DNA from: Paraherbaspirillum soli
GTDB taxonomy: Bacteria; Pseudomonadota; Gammaproteobacteria; Burkholderiales; Burkholderiaceae_D
Direction: 5' to 3'
NCBI RefSeq assembly: GCF_042654985.1
Contig: NZ_JBHSMT010000021.1
Coordinates: forward strand, 14,627-78,626
DNA length: 64,000 nt
Of this stretch, positions 1 to 8,749 are shown in pieces. Below the pieces are notes generated by a model. It had not been told where the DNA came from. It searched no databases and worked only from the letters and a program-made list of their open reading frames with translations. Position numbers and translations under genes: made by a program. Position 1 is the first letter of the stretch. Each line of letters begins with the position of its first letter.

Positions 1-129
1 CAATATTCCGAGGAGTTCGGCCCCGCCGAATCCGTTAAAATGACGCCTTAATCTGCATATCGGCGCAACAGATAAACAACCCCAGCCCCCCCCCCATAAA
101 ACACATCAAAACTTACTGGAGATTTCGAT

Positions 130-1050
130 ATGTCCATGGCTGATCGCGACGGCAAAATCTGGAAAGACGGCGAGCTGATCGACTGGCGCGACGCCAACAT
201 CCACGTTTTGACGCACTCGCTGCATTACGGCATGGCCGTATTCGAAGGTCTGCGGGCGTACAAGACGGCACAGGGGACAGCGATTTTCCGCTTGCAGGAA
301 CACACCCAGCGCTTGCTGAACTCGGCCAAGATCTTCCAGATGCATGTCCCGTTCGATAAGCAAACCCTGATCGATGCGCAAATCCAGGTAGTCCGTGAAA
401 ACAAGCTGGAATCCTGCTACATGCGGCCGCTGATCTGGATCGGCTCGGAAATGCTCGGCATCGCCGCCAAGGGCAATACCATCCACGTCGCCATCGCCGC
501 CTGGCCCTGGGGCGCATATCTGGGTGAAGAAGGCATGGCGAAAGGGATAAGAGTCAAGACCTCGTCATTCAGCCGCCACCATGTCAACGTCTCGCTGGTG
601 CGCGCCAAAGCCAGCGGCTATTACATCAACTCGATCCTGGCCAACCAGGAAGCGCTGGCCGACGGCTACGACGAAGCCTTGCTGCTGGACACCGACGGCT
701 ATGTATCGGAAGGCTCCGGCGAAAACGTGTTCATCGTCAAGAACGGCAAGATCTACACCCCCGACCTGGCCTCCTGCCTGGAAGGCATCACCCGCGACGC
801 CGTGCTGAGCATGGCGCGCGACAGCGGCATCGAAGTGATCGAAAAACGCATCACACGCGACGAAGTGTATTGCAGCGACGAAGCTTTCTTTACCGGCACC
901 GCGGCAGAAATCACGCCGATCCGCGAACTCGACAACCGCGTCATCGGCGAAGGCAAGCGCGGACCGATCACAGAAAAAATACAAACCATGTTCTTTGACG
1001 TTGTGGCCGGCAAGTCCCCCAAATATCAGCATTGGTTAACTCTGGTTTAA
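130..1050 (+). CDS. ilvE: Branched-chain amino acid aminotransferase
   Basis: Pyridoxal-phosphate enzyme of aminotransferase class IV (306 residues, normal family length). It catalyses the last step of valine, leucine and isoleucine synthesis, reversible amino transfer between glutamate and the branched-chain 2-oxo acids, in the cytoplasm. The PLP-binding lysine is K160 in the segment VRAKASGYY, followed by the family signature around residues 173-200 (EALADGYDEALLLD, then EGSGENVF). A GGAG ribosome site at 118-121 supports the ATG at 130; a second in-frame ATG lies at 136. It is followed by a zinc-finger gene in the same direction, with a terminator after both, so the two may be cotranscribed. 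Identity is secure from motif content and full length. Confidence 0.95.
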   Translation: MSMADRDGKIWKDGELIDWRDANIHVLTHSLHYGMAVFEGLRAYKTAQGTAIFRLQEHTQRLLNSAKIFQMHVPFDKQTLIDAQIQVVRENKLESCYMRPLIWIGSEMLGIAAKGNTIHVAIAAWPWGAYLGEEGMAKGIRVKTSSFSRHHVNVSLVRAKASGYYINSILANQEALADGYDEALLLDTDGYVSEGSGENVFIVKNGKIYTPDLASCLEGITRDAVLSMARDSGIEVIEKRITRDEVYCSDEAFFTGTAAEITPIRELDNRVIGEGKRGPITEKIQTMFFDVVAGKSPKYQHWLTLV

Positions 1051-1109
1051 AAATGGAAAGCCGGGCACAATTCGGCTTTCGGAAATTCAGCAGAAATACG
1101 GAGAATCAA

Positions 1110-1307
1110 ATGACAGCAGCAAACATCCAGACCCCAGTCGAACTTGACGGCAAAGACTTGCCGCTCCATTGCCCCAACCCGCTGATGCCGATCTGGTCAT
1201 CGCATCCACGAGTGTTCCTGGACGTCACCAGCACCGGCAGCGCCAAATGCCCATACTGCGGCACGCAATACCGGCTCAAGCCGGGTGCCGTGGTCAAGGG
1301 GCATTGA
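1110..1307 (+). CDS. Small zinc-finger (zf-CHCC-type) protein
   Basis: A 65-residue protein with a CHCC zinc-binding pattern: a His-Cys-Pro-Asn-Pro segment, then His and Phe in a short strand, then CPYCGTQY near the C-terminus. It resembles the small zinc-finger proteins that usually follow ilvE in Burkholderiales and that are related to the NDUFS6/zf-CHCC fold; its exact role is unknown. The start at 1110 is chosen because GGAG lies at 1100-1103, and the longer reading from 1032 would overlap the end of ilvE without a ribosome site. The gene sits about 60 bases after ilvE and just before a strong terminator, so it is likely the last gene of an ilvE operon. Confidence 0.85.
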   Translation: MTAANIQTPVELDGKDLPLHCPNPLMPIWSSHPRVFLDVTSTGSAKCPYCGTQYRLKPGAVVKGH

Positions 1308-1323
1308 GCGTTGTTTGCATGAA

Positions 1324-1353
1324 TAAAAAAAAAGGGAGCGATGCTCCCTTTTT
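1324..1353 (+). terminator. Rho-independent terminator after ilvE/zinc-finger genes
   Basis: Perfect 6-bp stem GGGAGC (1334-1339) and GCTCCC (1343-1348) with a GAT loop, an A-run before it and a T-run after it. It can act in both directions. Confidence 0.85.
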
Positions 1354-1388
1354 CGCTTTTTAAGGCCATTTTGGAAAAAGGATTCAAC

Positions 1389-1820
1389 ATGCCACGCGCA
1401 AAATTGATGCACGGCTCAGCCGAAGAAACCGAAGCAGCCTTTTATGACGCCCTGGGCCGCGCCGACATCGAAGCCATGATGGCGCTGTGGGCCGACGATG
1501 AAGACATCGTCTGCGTACATCCGAATTCGCCAAGACTGGTAGGCCATGCCGCGATCCGTGCCGCATTCGAAACCCTGTTCGAGCGCGGCGGCGTGCATAT
1601 CCGCACCCGCCAGTTGCACGCCACACACAATATGTCGACCAGCATTCACAACCTGATTGAGGAAATACATCAGGCCGGCGATCCGCCGCAGGAAATGCAT
1701 ATCCTGACCACCAATGTTTACCTGAAAACCCCGCGCGGCTGGTGCCTGGTACTGCATCACGCGTCGGTGGCGCCCGGTGCGGCGCCGGATGAGCCGATGT
1801 CGACCGCCATGCTGCATTAG
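1389..1820 (+). CDS. SnoaL-like (NTF2-fold) protein
   Basis: 143-residue protein with the pattern of the YybH/SnoaL-like NTF2 superfamily: N-terminal helices (EAAFYDALGRADIEAMMALW), then D-D-E-D-I-V-C-V-H-P, then the loop LVGHAAIRAAFETLF. Members form cone-shaped barrels that bind small ligands; some are isomerases or ketosteroid-type enzymes, many are uncharacterised. The ATG at 1389 is preceded by AAGGA at 1378-1382. The gene lies alone between the terminator at 1324-1353 and the palindromic repeat at 1820, which overlaps its stop codon by one base. No substrate can be assigned from sequence. Confidence 0.75.
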   Translation: MPRAKLMHGSAEETEAAFYDALGRADIEAMMALWADDEDIVCVHPNSPRLVGHAAIRAAFETLFERGGVHIRTRQLHATHNMSTSIHNLIEEIHQAGDPPQEMHILTTNVYLKTPRGWCLVLHHASVAPGAAPDEPMSTAMLH

Positions 1821-1938
1821 GACACCTCTAAAACCTACTGCGCGTCCCAATCTCGGGGCTGCGATGCTCGCCGTACTCTCGTACGACTGCGCTTCTTACC
1901 CCGACCTTGGACCGCTCGCTACGGTTTTAGAGGCGTCC
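1820..1938. repeat. Dispersed ~120-bp palindromic element, copy 1
   Basis: Terminal inverted repeats GGACACCTCTAAAACC (1820-1835) and GGTTTTAGAGGCGTCC (1923-1938) bracket a GC-rich imperfect palindrome that includes GCGATGCTCGCCGTAC. Closely similar copies occur at 4183-4303 (opposite orientation) and 33815-33935; a truncated end is at 41103-41119. This looks like a non-autonomous, REP/MITE-type intergenic element. Confidence 0.8.
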
Positions 1939-2022
1939 GTATCCAATCCCGCTCACGCCATTTTCAACACCCTGTCGGAAATCACGGCACAATAGCCGAC
2001 CAACCATTTCACGGAGTTCCTG

Positions 2023-2523
2023 ATGGAAAACAATCCCTCGTCTGTCAATGCCGACGGCGTGTTCGAACCGTTCCGGGTTGAAGATGTACCGGTAGAAACG
2101 TGGTCAGAAGGCGATCGCTTCGGCAGCCGCTTTCGAAGACTCGGGAAATTCGGCGGCGGCTCCCATGTCGGCGTGGCGATCGAAGAGCTCGATCCGGGCA
2201 AACAATCATGTCCTCTGCACTATCACATGCTGGAAGAAGAGCATCTGCTGATACTGGAGGGTGAAGTCACGCTGCTGCTCGGGGACAAGTCATACCTGAT
2301 GTCGGCTGGCGATTATGCTTGCTTTCCTGCCGGTCAAAAGGCCGGTCACGCGCTGTTAAATCATGGTGAAACGCTGTGCCGCTATTTGGTGTTGGGAGAA
2401 AGCAACCCCAATGATGTGATCGTTTATCCGAAATCGGGACGAGTCAGCGTGCGCCTGACCGGCGAAGGATATCGCCAGTCGGCAACAATGGAGTACTGGG
2501 ATGGAGAAGATACAAAAAAATAA
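2023..2523 (+). CDS. Cupin-domain protein
   Basis: 166-residue protein with one cupin barrel. Cupin motif 1 is visible near residues 65-86 (G-K-Q-S-C-P-L-H-Y-H then EEEHLLILEGEVTLLL), motif 2 near 98-112 (GDYACFPAGQKAGHALLNHG). The two histidines of HYH, the following glutamate and the later histidine are the expected metal ligands. Proteins of this kind bind a metal and a small ligand, often a sugar or carboxylate; the substrate here is unknown. A GGAG site lies about 8 bases before the ATG at 2023. It stands alone between the palindromic repeat and the YheT-type hydrolase gene. Confidence 0.85.
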   Translation: MENNPSSVNADGVFEPFRVEDVPVETWSEGDRFGSRFRRLGKFGGGSHVGVAIEELDPGKQSCPLHYHMLEEEHLLILEGEVTLLLGDKSYLMSAGDYACFPAGQKAGHALLNHGETLCRYLVLGESNPNDVIVYPKSGRVSVRLTGEGYRQSATMEYWDGEDTKK

Positions 2524-2590
2524 AGATAATCCTTGATCTTCGACCGTAGCCGGCCTATCTATTAATTACACGACAACAAGAAGCATTTGT

Positions 2591-3565
2591 ATGAGTTCCT
2601 CCGCATCTCCCGCCCCTTACAGCGCCCCGCTGTGGTTACCTGGCGGCCACTTGCAAACCATTTATCCGGCCACTTGCATCAGCAAACCTGAAGTTGTTTA
2701 CCGGCGCGAGCGCTGGGATACTCCGGATGACGATTTCATTGATATTGATTTCGTCGACGGCCAGCCGGGGCGGCCGCTGGCCGTCTTGTTTCACGGATTG
2801 GAAGGTTCATCCAATAGCCACTACAGCCGGGCATTGATGGCGCAGGTCGCGGCGCTCGGCTGGTCCGGCGCGGTACCTCATTTTCGCGGCTGTTCCGGTG
2901 AAATCAATCAGGCGCCGCGCTTCTATCATTCCGGTGATGCGCAAGAGATCGACTGGATACTGCGTCGCCTGGCCGCCGGCCGCGACCACAAACAATTCGG
3001 AAAATTCTATGCGACCGGCGTCTCGCTGGGCGGCAACGCGCTATTGCGCTGGCTCGGCGAATCACAGTATCAAGCGAAAATCGTGGATGGCGCTTGCGCG
3101 ATTTCTGCGCCGCTCGACTTGGCCGGCGGCGGCGCTGCCTTGGCGCACGGCTTCAACCGGATTTACACGCGTGCTTTTTTACGCACGATGAAAACCAAAT
3201 CGCTGGAAAAACTCAACCAATTCCCCAGCCTGTTCGACCGCGAGCGCATGCTGCAGGCGCGCAACCTGTACGACTTCGACAATATCGTCACGGCGCCGCT
3301 GCATGGCTATCGCAACACGGAAGATTACTGGGACCGAGCCAGCGCCAAACACGTATTGCATGACATCACCGTGCCGACGCTGGTGCTCAACGCCAGGAAC
3401 GATCCGTTCCTGCCGCCGCAACATTTGCCGCGCAGCGCCGCGGCCAGCGTCACGCTGGAATATCCGGAGCAAGGCGGCCATGTCGGCTTCGCCAGCGGCA
3501 ACCCGCCCGGACGCCTGGACTGGCTGCCGCAACGCATGATCGGGTTTCTGCAATCCGTATCCTGA
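2591..3565 (+). CDS. YheT-family alpha/beta hydrolase
   Basis: 324-residue hydrolase of the YheT/AB-hydrolase-2 (old UPF0017) family, which holds carboxylesterases of poorly defined substrate. Visible features: start PLWLPGGHLQTIYP typical of the family, oxyanion segment LFHGLEGSSNSHY, nucleophile elbow GVSLGGN (Ser in G-x-S-x-G), acid residue in LNARNDPFLP, and catalytic His in GGHVGF near the C-terminus. The full catalytic triad is therefore present. No signal peptide, so cytoplasmic. The next gene starts 20 bases downstream in the same direction, so the two are probably cotranscribed. Confidence 0.9.
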   Translation: MSSSASPAPYSAPLWLPGGHLQTIYPATCISKPEVVYRRERWDTPDDDFIDIDFVDGQPGRPLAVLFHGLEGSSNSHYSRALMAQVAALGWSGAVPHFRGCSGEINQAPRFYHSGDAQEIDWILRRLAAGRDHKQFGKFYATGVSLGGNALLRWLGESQYQAKIVDGACAISAPLDLAGGGAALAHGFNRIYTRAFLRTMKTKSLEKLNQFPSLFDRERMLQARNLYDFDNIVTAPLHGYRNTEDYWDRASAKHVLHDITVPTLVLNARNDPFLPPQHLPRSAAASVTLEYPEQGGHVGFASGNPPGRLDWLPQRMIGFLQSVS

Positions 3566-3585
3566 CCAATTAGAAAAATCATTAC

Positions 3586-4182
3586 ATGGATCACATCGTC
3601 AAACAGGCCATGGCCAAATGGCCCGAGGTGCCGCATTGCTACGGCTGGCTGGCGCTGGATGCGCGCGGCGCCTGGCGCATGCGCGATGAGCAGGCGCAAC
3701 GACAAAACCTGCCGGGCGACAAAATCGTGCATGCGGCACTGCTCGGCTTTATTCATCGCAATTACGGAGTCGACGCTGAAGGCCGCTGGTATTTCCAGAA
3801 TGGTCCGCAGCGCGTGTATATCGACTTGGCACTGACGCCGTACATTGCGCACACCGATCCAACACTGGGTTTTGTGCTGCAGACCGGTGAAGCAATGAGC
3901 GCGATTGATGCCGCCATGCTGACGGAACAAGGACGGCTGCTACTGATAGGCAACGGTAAAGTCGCGGCGCTGGACGATCGCGACCTCGCACAATGTCTGG
4001 CCGGCTTGCGGATGGATGACAATATCGTCGCGGATGAACGCTTGCTCGGATGGCTGACGGATCCGGCGGACGATGGCGTTTTGACTTGGCAATACGCCGG
4101 AACGGATTTGCCGGTACAGCGAATTGCACAAGAGAATATCGCTGCGCATTTCGGCTTTGTACTACAGCCGCGGCAGGCTTAA
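3586..4182 (+). CDS. Conserved protein of unknown function
   Basis: 198-residue protein with no signal peptide or membrane segment. It reads like a conserved betaproteobacterial DUF family that often follows YheT-type hydrolases, with the conserved-looking stretches PHCYGWLALDARGAWRMRD and GRWYFQNGPQRVYIDL. I do not recognise catalytic motifs. It starts 20 bases after the hydrolase stop, so it is likely in one transcript with it. Its stop codon abuts the second copy of the dispersed palindromic element (4183). Confidence 0.7.
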   Translation: MDHIVKQAMAKWPEVPHCYGWLALDARGAWRMRDEQAQRQNLPGDKIVHAALLGFIHRNYGVDAEGRWYFQNGPQRVYIDLALTPYIAHTDPTLGFVLQTGEAMSAIDAAMLTEQGRLLLIGNGKVAALDDRDLAQCLAGLRMDDNIVADERLLGWLTDPADDGVLTWQYAGTDLPVQRIAQENIAAHFGFVLQPRQA

Positions 4183-4303
4183 GGGCACCTCCAAAAACCG
4201 TAGCGAGCGGCCCAAGGTCTGGGCGAGAAGCACAGCCGTACGGAGGTACGGCGAGCATCGCAGCCCGGAGATTGGGCCGCGCAGTAGGTTTTTAGAGGTG
4301 CCC
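4183..4303. repeat. Dispersed ~120-bp palindromic element, copy 2
   Basis: Ends GGGCACCTCCAAAAACC (4183-4199) and GGTTTTTAGAGGTGCCC (4287-4303) form inverted repeats. The core is the reverse complement of copies 1 and 3. It fills the whole gap between two convergent genes and could act as their shared terminator. Confidence 0.8.
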
Positions 4304-5815
4304 TTAGCGCTCCTTGGATTCCTTCAGCTCTTCTTTCCAGCGCGCCTGCAATTCCCGCTCGCGCGCATCGATGATCGACTGCTCATAAAACCCCGCATCC
4401 GGCGCATTGCGCGCGATGCGCAACTGGTCCAGCGCCGCCGGCACGCTGCCGGTCAGCGCATACGATTCAGCCAATGCCATATGCTGCAATGCCTGCTTGC
4501 CCTGCGCCGAATAGGCCTGCGCCAGCAGGTTCTGGACATCAGCATCCTGCCGGTACAACTGTGCCTGCTCGCGCAAGTAACGGCCGGCCTCATCCAGCCG
4601 CTTACCGGCGATCAGCGCCTTGGCATATTGATGAGCAACACCGCGCGACAACGGAAATTCCTGGCGCGCCCGCTCTACCAGTTGCAAAGCCTCGGCCGGC
4701 TGATGCGCCGCCAGCTTGATGTCGATGCCCAGATCGGTCAGCACCACGCTAGGCTTGACCGGTGATGCTGCGGCCACCGCCTGCTGCAATAAAGCTTCCG
4801 CCTTGTCATAGGCCTCCCGCTTGAGGGCGATGAAAGCCAAACCGTAGTTGGCGGCGATGATTTGCGGTTTGGGATTTTGGGTCAATTGAACTTCGAAGAA
4901 TGCTTGCGCCTCGCGCAAACCTTTTTCCGAATCGTCCTGCAACACCCGCGTACGGGCTCGAATCAACTGGAAATCCAGGCTATCGGCACGCTGCCGGTAA
5001 CGCTGCTCGCGAATCCGCGCCTCGATATCAGCGATCCGTTCACTGGTCAGCGGGTGGGTCAGCAAATAAGGTGGGATCACGTCCGAATAATTACGCGAAG
5101 CGCTCTGCAGGCGACCGAAAAACGCCACCATGCCGGAAGTATCAAAGCCGCCATCGCCCAGAATCGACAAGCCGATCCGATCCGCCTCACGTTCCGCATC
5201 GCGGCTGAAATTCAACTGCCGCTGCATCGCCAGGCCGGTACCGCCCATCATCACCGCCGAACCGACATCGCCACTACCGCGCATCGCCAGTGCCCCCAAC
5301 AACATCGACGCCAGCGCGATCATAGAATCCTGTTTTTGCTTGCCCAGCATGCGGGCGATATGGCGCTGCGCGACGTGGCCGATTTCATGCGCCAGCACCG
5401 ACGCCAGCTCCGATTCGCTCTGCGCCGCCAGCAGCAAGCCGGAATGCACCGCGATGAAACCGCCCGGCAACGCAAACGCATTCAAGACTGGATCGCGCAC
5501 CGCAAAAAAGAAGAAATCGAACCCAGCCTCGCCCCGCACCTCCGGCCGGGCTGCAACCAGCGACAAGCCGAAATTATTCAGGTATTCGAGCAGCGGCGCA
5601 TCGTTCAGATAATCGGGATCGCGCCGGATATCGTGCATGACTTCCTCGCCCAGCTTGCGCTCCATCAATGGCGACAACGATTCGCGCGAAGTATCCCCCA
5701 GCGTCGGCAGATTTTGCGTTGCGAATGCGGGAGCAAGCGTCGGCGGCAATGTGCAAAAGACACTGAGCAGCGCAACAAATAACAGGCGCCGCCGTGACGG
5801 CAATGGTCGATTCAT
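4304..5815 (-). CDS. M48 metalloprotease with TPR tail, BepA-like
   Basis: Periplasmic zinc protease of the M48 family (about 503 residues from the ATG at 5815). The signal peptide is clear (MNRPLPSRRRLLFVALLSVF then an A-x-A region). The zinc motif HEIGH lies at about residues 143-147, with the third ligand in the following helix segment RDAEREAD. The C-terminal half is TPR-like helical repeats. BepA (YfgC) proteins help assemble outer-membrane beta-barrels and LptD and degrade misassembled ones. A longer reading from a GTG at 5839 is possible, but neither start has a good ribosome site and the ATG gives a normal signal peptide. It is divergent from moaC. Confidence 0.9.
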   Translation of the reverse strand: MNRPLPSRRRLLFVALLSVFCTLPPTLAPAFATQNLPTLGDTSRESLSPLMERKLGEEVMHDIRRDPDYLNDAPLLEYLNNFGLSLVAARPEVRGEAGFDFFFFAVRDPVLNAFALPGGFIAVHSGLLLAAQSESELASVLAHEIGHVAQRHIARMLGKQKQDSMIALASMLLGALAMRGSGDVGSAVMMGGTGLAMQRQLNFSRDAEREADRIGLSILGDGGFDTSGMVAFFGRLQSASRNYSDVIPPYLLTHPLTSERIADIEARIREQRYRQRADSLDFQLIRARTRVLQDDSEKGLREAQAFFEVQLTQNPKPQIIAANYGLAFIALKREAYDKAEALLQQAVAAASPVKPSVVLTDLGIDIKLAAHQPAEALQLVERARQEFPLSRGVAHQYAKALIAGKRLDEAGRYLREQAQLYRQDADVQNLLAQAYSAQGKQALQHMALAESYALTGSVPAALDQLRIARNAPDAGFYEQSIIDARERELQARWKEELKESKER

Positions 5816-5923
5816 GGAATTGGAAAGAGTGAAAATCACGGTGCTATGATACCCGCAGTCGATTATTGTTCCGAGAAAAGCTCTTTCCCTGTTTCACTAC
5901 CATAGCCATAGAAAACCGCAGTC

Positions 5924-6424
5924 ATGACCAACAAAACCTCACCCAACCTGACCCACTTCGACCAATCCGGTCAGGCACACATGGTCGATGTCGGCGCCAA
6001 AAACGACACTCATAGAATCGCGATTGCCAGCGGCACCATTCGCATGAAAGCTGAAACACTGGCCCTGATCCAGTCCGGCACGACAAAAAAAGGCGACGTG
6101 CTAGGCATCGCCCGTATCGCCGCCATCATGGCCACCAAACGCACCAGCGACTTGATTCCGCTATGCCATCCGCTTGCACTGACGCGGGTTGCGGTTGATT
6201 TCGCCGTCGATGCTGCGCAGTCGAGTATCAGTTGTACCGCACAGGCGGAAACTGTTGGCAAGACAGGGGTGGAGATGGAAGTGCTAACTGCAGTCCAGGT
6301 CGGCTTGCTGACTATCTATGACATGTGCAAGGCGGTGGATCGGGGGATGGTGATTACTGATGTGCGGGTGCTGGAAAAGCATGGGGGGAAATCGGGGGAT
6401 TGGATGGTGGAATCTTATAAGTAA
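5924..6424 (+). CDS. moaC: Cyclic pyranopterin monophosphate synthase
   Basis: 166-residue MoaC, which converts the GTP-derived intermediate made by MoaA into cyclic pyranopterin monophosphate in molybdenum cofactor synthesis. Visible motifs: LCHPLALT, the TVGKTGVEMEVLTAV segment, YDMCKAVDRGM and the C-terminal KHGGKSGDW. The 3' end (from 6278) is duplicated at 23981-24121, so an element entered at this gene and supplied a substitute tail. The present protein ends DWMVESYK, whereas the displaced host tail encodes DWVAES. The enzyme core should be unaffected because the changes are in the last few residues. Confidence 0.95.
   Translation: MTNKTSPNLTHFDQSGQAHMVDVGAKNDTHRIAIASGTIRMKAETLALIQSGTTKKGDVLGIARIAAIMATKRTSDLIPLCHPLALTRVAVDFAVDAAQSSISCTAQAETVGKTGVEMEVLTAVQVGLLTIYDMCKAVDRGMVITDVRVLEKHGGKSGDWMVESYK
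6278..6424. repeat. Left attachment repeat (attL) in moaC
   Basis: Direct repeat with 23981-24121. It has 90 identical bases at 6283-6372 (matching 23986-24075), one mismatch, then about 30 more identical bases; past that the two copies diverge near the moaC stop. This is the signature of site-specific integration into a protein-coding gene with restoration of the reading frame. Confidence 0.9.
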
Positions 6425-6528
6425 TTGATTCGTATAAATAATATTTCTTCGATCAATCTCTCTTACCCGCGCGCACTAGTCCGATTCTAGGCAGATTTCC
6501 GGGAGTATTTTTAGCTAAAAATCAGTTC

Positions 6529-6547
6529 TTGTCCCACGCTTGTCCCA
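6529..6547 (+). promoter_or_regulatory. Putative integrase arm-type sites, left end
   Basis: Two TTGTCCCA sequences at 6529-6536 and 6540-6547, 11 bases apart, directly before the first integrase gene. The right end has the matching pair CTGTCCCA and TTGTCCCA with the same 11-base spacing (23865-23883). Confidence 0.5.
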
Positions 6548-6559
6548 ATTGGAAGGCGT

Positions 6560-7543
6560 ATGGCATCAATCAGACAACGTTCGGGCGTATGGCAGGCCCG
6601 AGTACGACGTAAGGGATTTCCCGACGAAGTAAATTCATTTGCCACCAAAGCAGAAGCCCAGATGTGGGCCAGATGTATCGAATCCTTAATTGATAAGGGG
6701 ACACACTTCTCCCTCAATCAGTCCAAGGATTGGTTGCTCACTGATGTGCTTGAACGCTACATGCAGGAGGTCACCCCGTCAAAGCGGGGAGCCAAGCGGG
6801 AGGCTGAAGGCATCCGGTTCATGCAGCGTCAAAAGATGGCAGCTTACAGCATGGAGAGGCTGACGCCATCGGTCATAGCGAACTATAGGGACGAACGCCT
6901 TAAATCCGTATCCGCTGGCACAATCATCCGAGAACTCAGCATACTATCCGGCATCATCACGCATGCCCGGAAGGAATGGAGCCTCTCCGTAGCAAATCCT
7001 TGTGCGCTGGTTCGCAAGCCGCCCACACCGCAGGGAAGATGCCGCCTGTTAAATACTAATGAAGAGTCAAGACTTCTGGCCGAGCTTCGGCCCATAGGAA
7101 GGCGCAACCGATGGATGACCCCGCTGGTGATACTGGCTCTCGAAACGGCAATGCGCCGTGGGGAACTACTGGCCTTGCGCTGGGAAAATGTCCACCTTCA
7201 GCACCAGACCGCGTTTCTGCCTATGACCAAGAACGGTACAGGCAGAACAGTGCCGCTATCCAAGAAAGCAGTAGCAGTCTTGGCCGAACTACCCCGCGCT
7301 TCCGATGCCCGTGTATTTCCGCTTACAGACATGGCAATGCATGCCGCATTCCGGAAAGCCTGCGCTCGCGCCCACATTGTCGATTTGCATTTTCACGATC
7401 TGCGGCACACTGCCACCAGCCGCCTTGCTGAGAAGCTACCGAATGTGATTGAGTTAGCGGCGGTCACCGGACACCAAACCATCCAAATGCTGAAGCGCTA
7501 CTACCATCCCAAGGCCGAAGTTCTCGCACAAAAATTGGGATAA
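6560..7543 (+). CDS. Tyrosine recombinase (phage integrase) 1
   Basis: 327-residue site-specific tyrosine recombinase. An N-terminal arm-binding region starts MASIRQRSGVWQARVRRKGF, a core-binding helical domain covers roughly 55-155, and the catalytic domain follows: Arg200 in AMRRGE, Lys224 in TKNG, His279 and Arg282 in HDLRH, His305 in TGHQ and the nucleophile Tyr at 314 in KRYYHP. All key residues are present, so it should be active. It sits next to attL, 135 bases after moaC, and is followed by a related recombinase gene in the same direction. Confidence 0.92.
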   Translation: MASIRQRSGVWQARVRRKGFPDEVNSFATKAEAQMWARCIESLIDKGTHFSLNQSKDWLLTDVLERYMQEVTPSKRGAKREAEGIRFMQRQKMAAYSMERLTPSVIANYRDERLKSVSAGTIIRELSILSGIITHARKEWSLSVANPCALVRKPPTPQGRCRLLNTNEESRLLAELRPIGRRNRWMTPLVILALETAMRRGELLALRWENVHLQHQTAFLPMTKNGTGRTVPLSKKAVAVLAELPRASDARVFPLTDMAMHAAFRKACARAHIVDLHFHDLRHTATSRLAEKLPNVIELAAVTGHQTIQMLKRYYHPKAEVLAQKLG

Positions 7544-7633
7544 CACACGCTCGTCATCCTGTCGGATAGAGAACGCTTCGCCGTATTTCACGATGAGGCG
7601 TCAATCGTCTATCTAGAATCAGGAGATTTTGAC

Positions 7634-8674
7634 ATGGCGCAAATTAGAAAAGGCGGCCCCCGCCAATATCAAGCTCGGGGCCGCATCAAGGGTTACCCCG
7701 AAGTGGTCCGCACATTCAGTTCAAGATCAGAGGCAGTCCAGTGGGCAGCGCAACGGGAACGGCTAATGCTTCAGGGGCTAGGCGACACATTGCAGGAGGC
7801 AGACAAATTAACGTTGGGCAACGCACTTATCCGCTATTCCCAAGAAATTACACCTTTCAAGAAAAGTGCATCTAGTGAACGCAACCGCATCAACGTTTGG
7901 TTGCACAATTCTTTAGCATCCCTTCCCCTATCCGCCATCCGTGGCAAGCATCTAGCGGAATACAGGGACAGCCGCATCTTAGCCTCAATTGGCGGCAACA
8001 CCATACGACTGGAACTTGCCGTCATCTCGCACCTGTACGAAGTGGCCCGTAAAGATTGGGGTTTAGAACACTTAGTAAATCCTACGAAGAACATACGCAA
8101 ACCAAAGCTCCCCAGGGGGCGCACAAGACGCCTATATGGCGGCGAAGAAACCGCCCTTTTACGATGGTGCGTACAGAACGGGAACCTGCGCCTACGGAGT
8201 ATCATTATTATTGCCATTGAGACTGCGATGCGTCGAGGTGAGCTGGTGGGTCTTAAATGGGGTGACGTGAATCTACCAAGCCGAATGGTCTATTTAGATG
8301 ACACTAAGAACGGAGAGTCTCGCACCGTTCCCTTATCGTCCCGCGCTGTGGATGCATTAGAATCCATAACCAGCATCAACGACATCCTAACCATTGCCTC
8401 CACTTCGGGCACGTTCAAACCGGCAAGAAATAAGGAAGAGTCTGTGTTTTCTATGCATGCTGATACCATTTCAGCGAACTTCTCTAAAGCTCGCAAAGGA
8501 TGCGGCATTGAGGGGTTGACGTTCCATGACCTCCGCCACGAAGCCACTTCCAGGCTCTTCGAGAAGGGCTTCAACATGATAGAAGTAGCGACCATAACGG
8601 GCCATAAATCCATGCAGATGTTGAAGCGCTACACCCACCTTCGGCCTTCTGACCTACTGGAAAGACTTGGGTAG
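7634..8674 (+). CDS. Tyrosine recombinase (phage integrase) 2
   Basis: 346-residue tyrosine recombinase, a divergent paralogue of the preceding integrase (shared MRRGEL, TKNG, FHDLRH and TGHxxxQMLKRY blocks). Catalytic residues are complete: Arg201, Lys225, His298 and Arg301, His324, Tyr333. An AGGAG site lies just before the ATG at 7634. Two complete paralogous integrases side by side may mean that one drives integration and the other excision or a second site, or that two elements were joined. Codon and base use are less GC-rich than the neighbouring host genes. Confidence 0.9.
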   Translation: MAQIRKGGPRQYQARGRIKGYPEVVRTFSSRSEAVQWAAQRERLMLQGLGDTLQEADKLTLGNALIRYSQEITPFKKSASSERNRINVWLHNSLASLPLSAIRGKHLAEYRDSRILASIGGNTIRLELAVISHLYEVARKDWGLEHLVNPTKNIRKPKLPRGRTRRLYGGEETALLRWCVQNGNLRLRSIIIIAIETAMRRGELVGLKWGDVNLPSRMVYLDDTKNGESRTVPLSSRAVDALESITSINDILTIASTSGTFKPARNKEESVFSMHADTISANFSKARKGCGIEGLTFHDLRHEATSRLFEKGFNMIEVATITGHKSMQMLKRYTHLRPSDLLERLG

Positions 8675-8749
8675 CGTAATTATTGGGGCACGGTTAATTG
8701 GCTTAATTTGCTCACTACCGTCCATTGGTGGCGAGCAAATCGACCTCCG

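Noticed and set aside
1..52. An open frame ending TAA at 50-52 could be the tail of an upstream gene.
   Set aside because: Only about 16 codons are visible and none is recognisable; not enough to call a gene.
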